A stretch of 48,631 bases of DNA from JAEUMD01 sp937950105 (GCA_036821845.1 DAISIT010000013.1:1-48631), one strand, 5' to 3'. Shown: positions 10,425-23,279, numbered from the stretch's first letter. Numbers and translations: made by a program. Notes: generated by a model not told the origin, from the sequence alone.

Positions 10425-10895
10425 ATGCGGGTGCGACTCGACACCATAGATTGGCGGATCCTGCGCGAGTTGCAGGCGGACGGCCGCATCACCAACGTGA
10501 CGCTGGCGAGCCGCGTCGGCCTGTCGCCGCCGCCTTGCCTCAGGCGCGTGCGCGCGCTCGAGGATGCAGGCCTCATCTCCGGATACACCGTGCTGCTCGA
10601 CGAAGCGGCACTCGGCTTCTCCCTCACCGCCTTTGCCATGGTCGGGTTGCACAACCAGTCCGAAACCGATCTCAGGGCCTTCGAGAACCGCGTCATCGGC
10701 TGGCCGCTGGTGCGCGAAGCCTACATGCTGTCGGGCGAGAGCGACTACATCCTGAAATGCGTGGCGAGCGATCTGCCCGCGTTCCAGGCGTTCGTACTCG
10801 ATCAACTGACCGCGGCACCCAACGTCGCCAGCATCAAAACCTACCTCACCATCCGCCGCACCAAGCGCGAGCCGGGCGTGCCGATCCGCTCATGA
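10425..10895 (+). CDS. Lrp/AsnC-family transcriptional regulator
   Basis: The 156-residue product starts with the family helix-turn-helix (LDTIDWRILRELQADGRITN, then LASRVGLSPPPCLRRVRALE) in residues 5-60. The C-terminal half is a RAM/AsnC ligand-binding domain (GYTVLLDEAALGF, LSGESDYILKCVASD). Such proteins are feast-famine regulators that bind amino acids and form octamers. The target may be an adjacent gene but no binding site is evident. Its stop abuts that of the convergent MFS gene (10890-10892 and 10893-10895), so there is no intergenic space. Confidence 0.92.
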   Translation: MRVRLDTIDWRILRELQADGRITNVTLASRVGLSPPPCLRRVRALEDAGLISGYTVLLDEAALGFSLTAFAMVGLHNQSETDLRAFENRVIGWPLVREAYMLSGESDYILKCVASDLPAFQAFVLDQLTAAPNVASIKTYLTIRRTKREPGVPIRS

Positions 10896-12210
10896 CGCGC
10901 CCGGCGGCTTCGGCGAAGGTGCCGAGGGGGCCGGTTGCCCATGCCGTTCCAGCACCACCCGATCGAGATGTCGGATCGCCCTCAACTGCGGGAACAGCCG
11001 CATCCACGCGAGCACCGCTGCGATAGTGCCGACGCCGCCGAACACCACCGCCGGGACCGCGCCGATCAGCGCCGCCATGGAGCCGGCGCGGAACTCCCCC
11101 AACTCGTTCGAGGCGCCGATGAAGGTCATGTTGACGGCGTTGACGCGGCCGCGCACCTCGTCGGGCGTGTGCAGCTGGATCAGCGTCTGGCGCACGAACA
11201 CGCTGATCATGTCGGCGCCGCCCATCACCGCCAGCGCGCCGACCGACAACCACACCGAGCGCGACAGCCCGAACACCGTAATGGCCGATGCCGAACAGGA
11301 TGACCGCCGCCAGCATCGCCTTGCCGGCGTGATCGCGGATCGGCCGGCGCATCAGCCAGATCGAGACGGACAGCGCGCCGATGCCCGACGCCGAGCGCAG
11401 CAGGCCGAGGCCCCACGGTCCCGTCTCCAGCACGTCGCGGGCGAACACGGGCAGCAGCGCGGTGGCGCCGCCGAGCAGCACCGCGACGAGATCGAGTGAC
11501 ATGGCGCCGAGCACGATCGGGTTGTGCCAGATGAAGCGGAAGCCGGCGAGCAGGCTGTCCGGCGTCACCGGCGGCGGCACGGTCCGCTGCAGCGGCTTCG
11601 GGATCGCGAGCGCCATGGCGGCGGCGGCGAGGAAGAAGGCGATCGGTGTCGCGAAGGCGACGGTCGCAGACCAGCCGTAGAGCAAGCCGCCGGCCACGGG
11701 CCCGGTGATGGTGGCGAGCTGAAAACTCGACGAGTTGAAAGCGATGGCGCTCGGCAGCGCGATCGGAGGCACCAGGTTCGACACCAGCGACTGCACCACC
11801 GGCCCGATGAAGGCGCGCGCGGTGCCGTTCACCGCCAGCACGATAAACGCCGGCCAGATGTTGCGGGCGGCGTCGGGCGATGTCAGCAGCGCCAGCATCG
11901 CGGCCGCGCACGCCGCCTGCACCAGCAGGGCGACGGCCATGATGCGGCGGCGGTTGTAGCGGTCGGCGACAGTGCCGGTGACGAGCACCAGCAGCAGCGA
12001 CGGCAGGAACTGCACGAGGCCGACGAGGCCGAGCAGGAACGGATCGTGGGTCAAGTCGTAGATCTGCCAGGCGACCGAGACGGAGAGCACCTGGATGCCG
12101 AACGCAGCGAGGAACCGCGCCGCCCAATAGAGGCGGAAGCCCGGATAGGAGAACGCGGCCGGCGACGGCTCCGCGGTCGGGCTTGCGGGCACGGCCGGCG
12201 CGTCACTCAT
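10890..12210 (-). pseudogene. MFS exporter (EntS-like) split by a one-base frameshift
   Basis: The N-terminal frame runs from 12210 (MSDAPAVPASPT) and encodes about ten transmembrane helices, including the MFS loop motif TGTVADRYNRRRIM. Around 11281-11287 the frame changes: the preceding residues are LFGIG, and one base later the sense resumes as ITVFGLSRSVWLSVGALAVM to a stop at 10890. Total length is 3n+1, so one extra base accounts for everything, and the joined protein of about 440 residues has normal MFS length. The family includes EntS-type exporters of siderophores or drugs. This is either a recent inactivation or an assembly error in the GGCC context; raw reads would tell. Confidence 0.8.
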
Positions 12211-12305
12211 GGGAACTCCCTCGGCGCTGACGCCGGGGCGGACGCCGGCCGCGCATCAACGCCGCCGACACCCTGCACGTTCCTCGACGCTTCCCCCGAC
12301 CGGCT

Positions 12306-12785
12306 TCACTTCCACTCGATCTTCAGCACCTCGAACGAGCGCGACCCCTTGGGCGTCGTCACCTCGGCGCTGTCTCCCTTGGCCTTGCCGATCAGGGCAC
12401 GTGCGATGGGCGACGAGATCGAGATCTTGCCTTCCTTGAGGTTCGCCTCGAGGTCGCCGACGATCTGGTACTTGACCTTGTCGTCGGTATCCTCGTCGAC
12501 CAGCGTCACGGTGGCGCCGAACTTGACCTTGTCGCCGGTGAGCGCGGTCGGGTCGACCACGTCGGCGCGCGACAGCTTGTCCTCGAGATCGGCGACCTTG
12601 GCCTCGTTCAGGCCCTGCGCCTCCTTGGCGGAGTGATATTCGGCGTTCTCGGACAGGTCGCCGTGGGCGCGCGCTTCCGAGATCGCCTGGATGATGCGCG
12701 GGCGCTCCTCCGATTTGAGGCGGTGCAGCTCTGCCTCGAGCCGCTTGTACCCCTCGATCGTCATCGGCACCCGTTCCATGGACAT
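12306..12785 (-). CDS. greA: Transcription elongation factor GreA
   Basis: GreA binds in the RNA polymerase secondary channel and stimulates cleavage of backtracked transcripts. The 159-residue product has the N-terminal coiled coil (residues 10-75) with the acidic tip SEARAHGDLSENAEYH, and the C-terminal FKBP-like domain (VKYQIVGDLEAN, ISISSPIARALIGKAKGD). ATG 12785 is preferred over 12800 or 12779 because GGAG lies nine bases upstream. It sits 173 bases downstream of carB on the same strand, a common alphaproteobacterial pairing. Confidence 0.96.
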   Translation of the reverse strand: MSMERVPMTIEGYKRLEAELHRLKSEERPRIIQAISEARAHGDLSENAEYHSAKEAQGLNEAKVADLEDKLSRADVVDPTALTGDKVKFGATVTLVDEDTDDKVKYQIVGDLEANLKEGKISISSPIARALIGKAKGDSAEVTTPKGSRSFEVLKIEWK

Positions 12786-12958
12786 CGCAAAAATCTCCAA
12801 GCCGGCCCGGCCAGTCTACCGGAGCCCTGGTCTTCTGGAATTCACGTGAATTTGGCGGCGCTGAACGGGAAGCCCAGGCCGCCGGGGAACGGACATGATA
12901 TGCGGCTCGCCCGCCCGACCGCAATTGCCGTCGGACAAGCAGACCGGTTACCCACCGT

Positions 12959-16336
<3,378 letters not shown>

Positions 16337-16553
16337 CGCGCGCGTCTCTCGTCGGTTCTCGCCGCGCCTTTTGGTGAATTTGCGCGCGGCATCACCCGGC
16401 GTCGTCCGCTTGCGGCGGGCGAGCGTTCCGGATGGGGGTCAGTCAAGGGTTACCGGGGCAGGTCTTAGTGCGTTGCAGCGCGTTTGGCTATAGCCCAGTG
16501 GCGGCCCGCGCCGGGCTCTCGGACCGAACCGTCAGGCTGCTCTCAGGCCTCGG

Positions 16554-17168
16554 CTATTTCGCCTCCGCCGGCGCTTCGATCCTGATGTCCTGGGGATAGG
16601 TGGTGTCCTGCTTGAAGAACGGCCGGTCGGGTTTGTCCGGGGTGGCCATGGTCGAGCGGACGGGCAGGCCTGTCACCGGATCGACATAGGTCATGCCGAG
16701 CGTCGCATCCGGGCGCCCGGTCTTCTCCTGCACCGCCTTGTAGGCGACGAGCTGGCGGCCATCGATCTCGACCTTGCCCTGGCACTCGTAGCGGTTGACC
16801 TGCGCCGGCGGTTCGACGATGGCGGCGCGGAAACTGTCGGCAAGCTCGCTCGACTGCTCCAGCGGCAGCGCCTGCCAGCCGGAGCCGTTCGACACCCACC
16901 CGCGCGTGCCGATCAGGATCGTTTCCGTCGCCGCCGGGTCGATCAGCGCCTTGACCTTCTGGTGCATGCGATCGGGCAGCAGGTAATCGACCGTCATTTC
17001 GGTCGGGCCGCGTTCGGTGATCATGCGCGTCGACTGGCGCATGGCCGAGACCTTGCGCTGCTTCTCGAGCGCGTCGGCCACTTCCTGCGAACAATCGGCG
17101 AAGGCCGGCGCGCCGAGCGAGAGCGTGGCGGCAGCAGCGAGGATCGTGGTGCGGTACGGGAAACGCAT
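16554..17168 (-). CDS. Secreted protein, paralogue of its neighbour
   Basis: The 204-residue product has a clear Sec signal (MRFPYRTTILAAAATLSLGAP, cleavage near AFA-DC). The mature part holds the shared segment MTVDYLLPDRMHQKVKALID and a C-terminal YVDPVTGLPVRS / TTYPQDIRIEAP pattern. It has two Cys (near the mature N-terminus and in YECQGKVE), likely disulfide-bonded. The beta-rich pattern '...VDYLLPDRMH... ILIG...W' recalls LolA/LppX-like lipid-carrier barrels, but I cannot prove that. It is followed on the minus strand by carB far downstream; its paralogue lies 55 bases upstream. Confidence 0.75.
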   Translation of the reverse strand: MRFPYRTTILAAAATLSLGAPAFADCSQEVADALEKQRKVSAMRQSTRMITERGPTEMTVDYLLPDRMHQKVKALIDPAATETILIGTRGWVSNGSGWQALPLEQSSELADSFRAAIVEPPAQVNRYECQGKVEIDGRQLVAYKAVQEKTGRPDATLGMTYVDPVTGLPVRSTMATPDKPDRPFFKQDTTYPQDIRIEAPAEAK

Positions 17169-17223
17169 CGGACTTGTCTCTCTCCGGAGTTCGTGGGACC
17201 GGCAGTGCGTGGAGGCTGGCCCT

Positions 17224-17844
17224 CTACTTGGGCTCGCCTAGCGGCGAATCGATGGTGATGTCGGCCGGATAAGTGTAGCGGCCGTCGAAAACCGGCGGCG
17301 CCGAGCCGTCGGTATGCTCGACGACGTTGCGGACCGGGAGCCCGCTGGCGGGATCGACATAGATGGTGCGTGCGAGCGGCTTGGCGGCCGCGTCAGCGGA
17401 GGCATCCTGAGCCTTGCCTGAACGGTAGGCGACGAGATCGGCACCGTCGTGCTTCACCGTGCCCAGGCAGTCGAACGCCGCCGTCATCGGCGGCGGGCTG
17501 ACCAGCGTCTCGCGAACGTGCGACGTGATCGATTGCGCGAACTGCGGCTGGAGTTCTTCCCAGGCGCCGCCCTGCGAGCCCCACGCCCAGCGCCCGATGG
17601 CGATGGTCTGCACGGGAGCCGGTTGTCCCGGTGCCTCGACCGTCTGGTGCATGCGGTCGGGCAGCACGTAGTCGATGGTCATGCGAGTCGCGCCTTCCGG
17701 CGACGGCATCTCGGCGACGAAGCGGAACCCCTTCTGCTGGCGCTGCTTGGCGAAGGCGGCCTCGACGGCGGGACGGCAATCCTCCGCCAGCGCGGCGGAC
17801 GGCAGCAGGGCCGCAGCGATAGATGCGAGCAGCAGTCTCTTCAT
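17224..17844 (-). CDS. Secreted protein, paralogue of its neighbour
   Basis: The 206-residue product has a Sec signal (MKRLLLASIAAALLPSAALAE). It shares the blocks MTIDYVLPDRMHQTVEAP, 'TIAIGRWAWGS', 'DLVAYRS', 'YVDPASGLPVRN' and 'YTYPADITIDSP' with the gene just downstream, and the same two Cys positions. The pair therefore arose by tandem duplication and is probably co-transcribed. Function is unknown; a periplasmic ligand-binding or lipid-carrier-like barrel is a guess from the pattern. It is divergent from the multicopper oxidase gene. Confidence 0.75.
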   Translation of the reverse strand: MKRLLLASIAAALLPSAALAEDCRPAVEAAFAKQRQQKGFRFVAEMPSPEGATRMTIDYVLPDRMHQTVEAPGQPAPVQTIAIGRWAWGSQGGAWEELQPQFAQSITSHVRETLVSPPPMTAAFDCLGTVKHDGADLVAYRSGKAQDASADAAAKPLARTIYVDPASGLPVRNVVEHTDGSAPPVFDGRYTYPADITIDSPLGEPK

Positions 17845-18229
17845 GATCGACCTCGTTGACGTTTCTTCTCTTCCCGTCGTTGGCGCATCGCCGTCGGCGG
17901 GCGCCCGGCGCGTATATCAGGCGCGCGGCGGGGCGCGCCATCACCTTCGCGCGAGTGCCTGCGTTCGACCCGAGCGATGGACCGGGACCCTGGCCCGGTC
18001 CGGATTTCCTGACCGATGTCATACGCAATCGGACCGAGGTCGGATGCCGGACCTCCCTTGGTCGGCGGCAGCGGTCGACCAACTGCCGGGGGGGCATTGA
18101 CCATGCGGACGCCTCGGAGGGTCGGTTCTGCGACCGGCCGCACGAGCATAAACCTGACGTTGAAGCATTTTTTCCAGCTCCGACCGGTCCGGCCACTCGC
18201 CGGGACGATGTTTCCGAAAGGGGCCCGTC
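17845..18229. other. Divergent intergenic region upstream of multicopper oxidase
   Basis: These 385 bases must hold promoters for the secreted-protein pair and the oxidase. Most is GC-rich; an A/T-richer patch lies at about 18146-18180. AAAGGGG at 18217-18223 is a good ribosome-binding site six bases before the oxidase ATG. I see no clear promoter hexamers or metal-regulator box; open frames here have no family features. Confidence 0.5.
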
Positions 18230-20683
18230 ATGTACCTCAGCCGCCTCGCACCCAGGAACCGCATCCGTGAAGCCGAGAACGCGCGCCGCAATCGCCTCGA
18301 GATCGTCAAGGCCCTGTCGCACGGACAGATCACCCGTCGCGACCTGTTCCGCTGGGGCATCTTCACCTCGGCGGGCCTGCTGGCGGCCAAGAACGGGTTG
18401 AGCCCGTTCGCCCGCAGCGCCTTCGCTCAGGTGCCGACCGGCACGCCGCCGAGCCCCCTGTTCGGCGCGCAGAAGTTCACCCAGCCGCTGCCGCGCGCGG
18501 TGCTGCAGAAGCCGGTGCCGCTCGATTCCCTGGCAAACGGTGATTTCGCATTCCGCACGCCCGGCGGCTCCAATCTCGAGCTGCCGGCGCGGCGCCTCTC
18601 CTATCACACCGATTTCACCAATTCCGGCGGCGTGCTGTTTCGCAACCCCGTCACCGGGCAGGGACCGATCGAGGGGCGCCCGCCGGGCAATTTCTTCGCC
18701 CACCAGCGCTTCGCCGAGACCGATTTCCAACCCAAGGTCGGCTATCTGCTGTCGCTCGGCCAGGTGAAGCCGAACTCGCGTTTCCATCCACTGATGCCGG
18801 CACAGGATCGCAACTCCGTCTGGTCGTTCGGATCGCGCACGCCGGGGCTGGTCGGCAATGCAGCGGGCAGCCGGCTCGGCTCGCCGGTGCCACTGCTCGT
18901 GCAGATGCGCTACTACGAGCCGGTCATCTGCCGCATCTATAACGACCTGCCCGTCAATCGGGAGCAGAACAACGGCTTCGGCCGCAACGAGATCTCGACC
19001 CACTTCCACAACGCGCACAACGGCGCCGAGAGCGACGGCGCCTGCAACGCCTATCATTTCCCGGGAACCTTCTACGACTATCACTGGAGCGCCGCCTGCG
19101 CGCGCCACGACATGCCGGATGTCCGCGCCTTCGAGGTGGCGGACTACGAACGGCGTTGCTCGGCGCCGGACGATGCCGGCGGGCTCACGCTCGCGAACGC
19201 CGACTTCCGCGAGCTGCAGGGCTCGATGTGGTTCCACGACCACCGCTTCTTCTTCACTGCCGAGAACGTGCACAAAGGCAACTTCGCGCTGTGCAACATG
19301 TACTCGGGGCCCGATCGCGGCAACGACACGCTCGACGACGGCATCAATCTTCGTCTGCCGAGCGGCAATCAGAAGAGCTGGGGCAATCTCGATTTCGACG
19401 TCAATCTGTGTGTGTCGAACCCGGCGTTCGATCCGCAGGGTCAGCTGTACTGGGACATCTTCGACACCGACGGCTTCCTCGGTGACGTGCTGGCGGTCAA
19501 CGGCGTCTATGCCCCGCAGATGGACGTGCTGCCGCGGCGCTACCGCTTCCGCATCCTCAACGCTTCCATGGCGCGCTTCATTCAGCTCGCACTCGCAGTC
19601 AATTCGAGCACGAAGTTCGCGGCCAATACGCCTGTACCGATCCACGTCATCGCCAACGACGGCAATCTGCTGGTACGGCCCGTGAAGCTCAGCACGCTCG
19701 ACGTTCAGGGTGTCGCGGAGCGCTTCGACATCGTCGTCGACTTCTCGATGTTCCGGCCCGGCGACACCATCAACCTCGTCAACCTGATGTTCCACATCGA
19801 CGGGCGCGGCCCGGCGGGTGCTGTCTCGATCGCCCAGGCGATCGCGGGCGTTCCCGGTGATCCCGCCGTCGGCCCGGTGATGCGTTTCCGCGTCGTCAAC
19901 CGGCTGCGCAGCGTCGACAATCCGTCGAAGATCTACGACGCGACCAAGGACAAGGACCTCAGCACCAGCTTCACCACGGCAGAATGGTCGTCCAATGGCT
20001 CGCGCCAGCTCACCTGGCAGATCCCGATCGTCGAGCCGGTGCGTGTGCGCGAGATCGAGTTCGGCCGCAGCGGTGGCGGCGACTCGCGCGACACACCCGA
20101 CGGCCAGTGCATTCCGGAATGCGGAGATTTCGAATCCTTCCCTTGGACCATCCGCATCAACGGTCAACTGGCGCATTCGCTCAACGCCAACCGCATCTCG
20201 GCGCTGATCCCGAAGCCCGGCGAGGTCGAGCACTGGATCCTGAAGAACGGTGGCGGTGGCTGGGATCACCCGATCCATCTGCACTTCGAGGAAGCGGTGA
20301 CGATCGACCGCAATGGCGAGTTCATTCATCCGACCGAGCGCTTCGCGCGCAAGGATGTCTGGCGCATCGGCAACGGCATCAACCGGCAGGTGCGCATCCA
20401 GGTGCGTTTCGGTGAATTCGGCGGCGCCTATGTCGCGCACTGCCACAACACCACGCACGAGGACTTCGCCATGCTGATGCGCATGCAGCTGCTGACGCCG
20501 CCGCCCGGAACCGAGGGCTATGTCGGACAGCCGCAGTTCGTGCCTACGCTGACGCCGATCCCGACCGTCAACGGCATCGTCTGGCGGGTGCCTGAAATCC
20601 TGCCCGAGGGCGACGGCCGCCTGCCGGGGTCCAACTTCACGCCGACGACAACCTTGACGACCACGGTGACGGCAAAGCGCTGA
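18230..20683 (+). CDS. Tat-exported multicopper oxidase
   Basis: This is an 817-residue oxidase that should couple one-electron oxidation of a substrate (metal ion or phenol) to reduction of O2 to water outside the cytoplasm. The twin-arginine signal is at residues 35-43 (TRRDLFRWG), followed by a hydrophobic stretch and an AFAQ cleavage site. All four copper motifs are intact: H258-F-H260, H336-D-H338 (WFHDHR), H680-P-I-H683-L-H685, and H737-C738-H739 with H743 and axial M748 (HCHNTTHEDFAM). It is longer than ordinary laccases (about 500), with extra sequence between motifs 2 and 3. Size and neighbourhood recall manganese-oxidising MCOs, but substrate cannot be read from sequence. The SCO-cytochrome c gene follows after 290 bases. 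Confidence 0.92.
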   Translation: MYLSRLAPRNRIREAENARRNRLEIVKALSHGQITRRDLFRWGIFTSAGLLAAKNGLSPFARSAFAQVPTGTPPSPLFGAQKFTQPLPRAVLQKPVPLDSLANGDFAFRTPGGSNLELPARRLSYHTDFTNSGGVLFRNPVTGQGPIEGRPPGNFFAHQRFAETDFQPKVGYLLSLGQVKPNSRFHPLMPAQDRNSVWSFGSRTPGLVGNAAGSRLGSPVPLLVQMRYYEPVICRIYNDLPVNREQNNGFGRNEISTHFHNAHNGAESDGACNAYHFPGTFYDYHWSAACARHDMPDVRAFEVADYERRCSAPDDAGGLTLANADFRELQGSMWFHDHRFFFTAENVHKGNFALCNMYSGPDRGNDTLDDGINLRLPSGNQKSWGNLDFDVNLCVSNPAFDPQGQLYWDIFDTDGFLGDVLAVNGVYAPQMDVLPRRYRFRILNASMARFIQLALAVNSSTKFAANTPVPIHVIANDGNLLVRPVKLSTLDVQGVAERFDIVVDFSMFRPGDTINLVNLMFHIDGRGPAGAVSIAQAIAGVPGDPAVGPVMRFRVVNRLRSVDNPSKIYDATKDKDLSTSFTTAEWSSNGSRQLTWQIPIVEPVRVREIEFGRSGGGDSRDTPDGQCIPECGDFESFPWTIRINGQLAHSLNANRISALIPKPGEVEHWILKNGGGGWDHPIHLHFEEAVTIDRNGEFIHPTERFARKDVWRIGNGINRQVRIQVRFGEFGGAYVAHCHNTTHEDFAMLMRMQLLTPPPGTEGYVGQPQFVPTLTPIPTVNGIVWRVPEILPEGDGRLPGSNFTPTTTLTTTVTAKR

Positions 20684-20973
20684 GGGCATCACCGACTGAA
20701 GTGAGGCGTCCGCGCCTTCATCAAGACGAGGCCGAGCGGCGGGAAGACATTCGCCGTGACGCGTCCGAGCGTGCTCTGGCAGCGGGGGCGAAGCCGCTGG
20801 GCCACCGGACTTCGGGTCAACCGGTCGGCCCAGCTGCCGCGTCTGCTCCGGAGTAGGTTCGGATCACCTGTCGAATGGCCTGATCCAGGTTTGCTCTGCC
20901 CTGTTGCCGGGGTGTTCACGACCGCGACAAACGCGACAGCGCGTCGATCTACGGCCCCGGAGGAGACATCATC

Positions 20974-22137
20974 ATGCGCGTGGTTCGAGCAGCAACGGCC
21001 CGCATCGCCGATCCCCGCCTGCTGGCGCTGATGTTCGCCGCCGCGTTGTTCTGGCTGTCGGCGGCGGCGACCGCATCGGCGTCGCGCTGGGGGCAAGGTT
21101 ATCTGCCCAACGTCGAACTGTTGACTCAGGACGGCAAGACCGTCCGCTTCTACGACGACGTGATCAACGACCGCGTCACCGTCATCAGCTTCATCTACAC
21201 GACCTGCCGCGACATCTGCCCGCTCATCACCGCACGATTGGCCGAGGTCTACGAGCGGCTCGGCGCCGCCGCCGGCAAGGACATCCAGTTCGTATCGATC
21301 AGCATCGATCCCGAAAATGATACGCCGGAGCGCCTCAAGGCCCATGCCGATGCCTTCCGGTCCGATCAGCGCTGGCTGTTCCTCACCGGCAAGCCGGACA
21401 ACGTGAAGCTGGTGCGCCACAAGCTCGGCGAGCGCAGCCGCAAGCTCACCGAGCACGGCGCACAGATCATGCTCTACAACGACATGACCGGCGAGTGGTC
21501 GCGCGATTCCGCCTTCGCCGATCTCGGCGCGCTGGCACTGGCGATCCGCTCGATGATTCCGACGTGGCGCGCAACCGCCGGTCTCGATGCGGTCGCGGTT
21601 GCGGAGACCAGCGGCCCGAGTGCGCCGGAGCTGCCCGGACAGGCGCTGTTCGCGAAAGCCTGCGCTACGTGCCACAGCATCGGCCAGGGCGCGCGCGTCG
21701 GTCCCGACCTCAACGGCGTAACCGCGCGGCGCGAACGCGACTGGCTGACGCGGTTCATGAAGGCACCGCGCGCGATGCATGCGAACAAGGATCCGATCGC
21801 GCTCGCGCTGGCCGAGCAGTTCCCGGCCGTTCGCATGCCGAACCTGCGGCTGTCGGACGCCGATACCGACGATCTCATCGCCTATCTCGACGCACGCTCG
21901 TTCGCGATCGCCGCCGCTGCCGAAGATGCCGCAGCCGGCCGGCCGCCGCACGATCATGCCGCCCACGCTGAAGGCGGTGGCGGACATGCCGTTCACCATG
22001 GCGACCACGGCAATCATACTGCCGCGACATCCGCCGCGACTGCCGCGCCACGTGCTACGGTGGAGACTTCAGGCGGGAAACCCGCGCCGCGCAACGACGG
22101 CCACGCGCACCACCATGGACATCACCACCACCACTAG
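20974..22137 (+). CDS. SCO1/SenC - cytochrome c fusion with His-rich tail
   Basis: The 387-residue protein is built of three parts. An N-terminal signal/anchor (about residues 15-36) precedes a thioredoxin-fold SCO domain (about 40-200) with the copper/redox site C78-R-D-I-C82-P and a candidate third ligand H161. Then comes a class I cytochrome c domain (about 218-310) with C230-A-T-C233-H234 and probable axial M288. The last 60 residues are very rich in His (HDHAAHAEG, and HAHHHGHHHHH at the end), a likely copper or other metal store. SCO proteins deliver Cu to copper enzymes; here the neighbour is a multicopper oxidase. The fusion could combine copper insertion and electron transfer. gspK starts inside its last codons. 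Confidence 0.9.
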   Translation: MRVVRAATARIADPRLLALMFAAALFWLSAAATASASRWGQGYLPNVELLTQDGKTVRFYDDVINDRVTVISFIYTTCRDICPLITARLAEVYERLGAAAGKDIQFVSISIDPENDTPERLKAHADAFRSDQRWLFLTGKPDNVKLVRHKLGERSRKLTEHGAQIMLYNDMTGEWSRDSAFADLGALALAIRSMIPTWRATAGLDAVAVAETSGPSAPELPGQALFAKACATCHSIGQGARVGPDLNGVTARRERDWLTRFMKAPRAMHANKDPIALALAEQFPAVRMPNLRLSDADTDDLIAYLDARSFAIAAAAEDAAAGRPPHDHAAHAEGGGGHAVHHGDHGNHTAATSAATAAPRATVETSGGKPAPRNDGHAHHHGHHHHH

Positions 22138-23206
22138 CCGGGCGTCATCGGATGTGGCGGCACCGAACCGGAGTCGACCCGCATCAGCTCACGACCATGC
22201 GCCGGCAGGCCGCGATGCGGGCTTCGCGCTCGTCGTCGTCATCTGGATCACCGGTCTCGTCGCACTGCTGACGCTGCCGTTCGCCGCCGCCGTGCGCCAG
22301 CACCTGCGCGCGACCGCCGAGCGGGTGAGCCTCGCCCAGCTCGAAGCCCTCGCTGACGGCGGCGTGGCGCTCGCCGCCGATCAGGTGCTCGAAGCGGCGC
22401 GATCCCGCGCCGGCTCCGAGCCGAGTGCGCCGACCACTTCAATCTGCCGCACCACCAGTGGTGAGACGCTGACGGTCCGCGTCTCCGACGAAGCCGGCCG
22501 GGTCGATCTCAACGTCGCGGGCGCGGATGTGCTCACCGCATTGTTCGCCGGTATCGGCCGCAGCGCTGACGACGCGCGCGCTCTTGCCGAAGCCGTCGCC
22601 GACTTCCGCGACTTCGACGATGACCGGCGCGAATACGGTGCCGAAGCCGCGGACTACGCCCGTGCCGGGCGCGACGTGCTGCCCCGCAACGCCCCCTTCG
22701 AGACCATCGACGAAATCGCGCAGGTGCACGGCATCACCGAACGAGATGTCGCCGCTCTCGCCGGACTGGTCACGGTCCGCTCGGCGCAGGAAGGCGTCGA
22801 CACAGCCGTTGCCGGAAGCCGCGTCCTCGACGTGCTGGTACGCGGAGCGGCGATCGTGTCGAACAAGCCGCTGCCGGTGGCCGACAGCCTGGCCCAGCGC
22901 GTTCCCGCGAGCTTTCGTGTTGCAACGTCGCGGCAGGCCTTCGGCGTGCGCGCTGTCGCCATCAGTCCCGGCGGGGCGGCATTCGTTCGCTCGTCCGTAA
23001 TCACCATCGTCCCCGCCGGCGTGCGCGCGCCGCCGGTACTGCCGTTGAATGCCGACCAGCCGGGGGTCGTCAAGGCGCGCCGCCCGCCAGCCGCGCGCGC
23101 CGAGGAGAAGCCATTGGGCGCGAAACTTTGGGACTGGCGGCGAGGCGTGCCAGAGGCTGAGGACTTCGTGAACGCCCGCGCCGCAAGTCCACCCTGCACC
23201 AAGTGA
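22115..23206 (+). CDS. gspK: Type II secretion minor pseudopilin GspK
   Basis: The 363-residue product starts MDITTTTSRASSDVAA at an ATG that overlaps the end of the upstream gene by 23 bases. A prepilin-like segment (GRDAGFALVVVIWITGLVAL, G/F cleavage context) is followed by a large alpha/beta domain with helix-hairpin-helix-like DLNVAGADVLTALFAGIG, and VADFRDFDDDRREYGAEAADY, typical of GspK. GspK caps the pseudopilus tip with GspI and GspJ. The other T2SS genes begin 3.4 kb away; this gene is placed instead with the oxidase/SCO pair. Upstream in-frame ATGs (21779) lie in another gene and are rejected. Confidence 0.85.
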   Translation: MDITTTTSRASSDVAAPNRSRPASAHDHAPAGRDAGFALVVVIWITGLVALLTLPFAAAVRQHLRATAERVSLAQLEALADGGVALAADQVLEAARSRAGSEPSAPTTSICRTTSGETLTVRVSDEAGRVDLNVAGADVLTALFAGIGRSADDARALAEAVADFRDFDDDRREYGAEAADYARAGRDVLPRNAPFETIDEIAQVHGITERDVAALAGLVTVRSAQEGVDTAVAGSRVLDVLVRGAAIVSNKPLPVADSLAQRVPASFRVATSRQAFGVRAVAISPGGAAFVRSSVITIVPAGVRAPPVLPLNADQPGVVKARRPPAARAEEKPLGAKLWDWRRGVPEAEDFVNARAASPPCTK

Positions 23207-23279
23207 CGCCGCCGAGCATAAGGCCCGAACGGACCCCGACGTAGGCACCCAATTCAGACCGGGACATTCGTCCATGGTG

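Noticed and set aside
16441..16553. Possible tRNA-like segment upstream of carB
   Set aside because: GTTTGGCTATAGCCCAGTGG resembles a D-arm region, but no cloverleaf, anticodon stem or TTC loop could be paired around it.
17856..18401. 181-codon plus-strand frame overlapping the oxidase start
   Set aside because: Arg/Pro-rich with no domain; it overlaps the Tat-signal region of the real gene in another frame.
17393..20692. 1099-codon open frame antisense to the multicopper oxidase
   Set aside because: Shadow frame; the plus strand carries all four copper motifs and a Tat signal.
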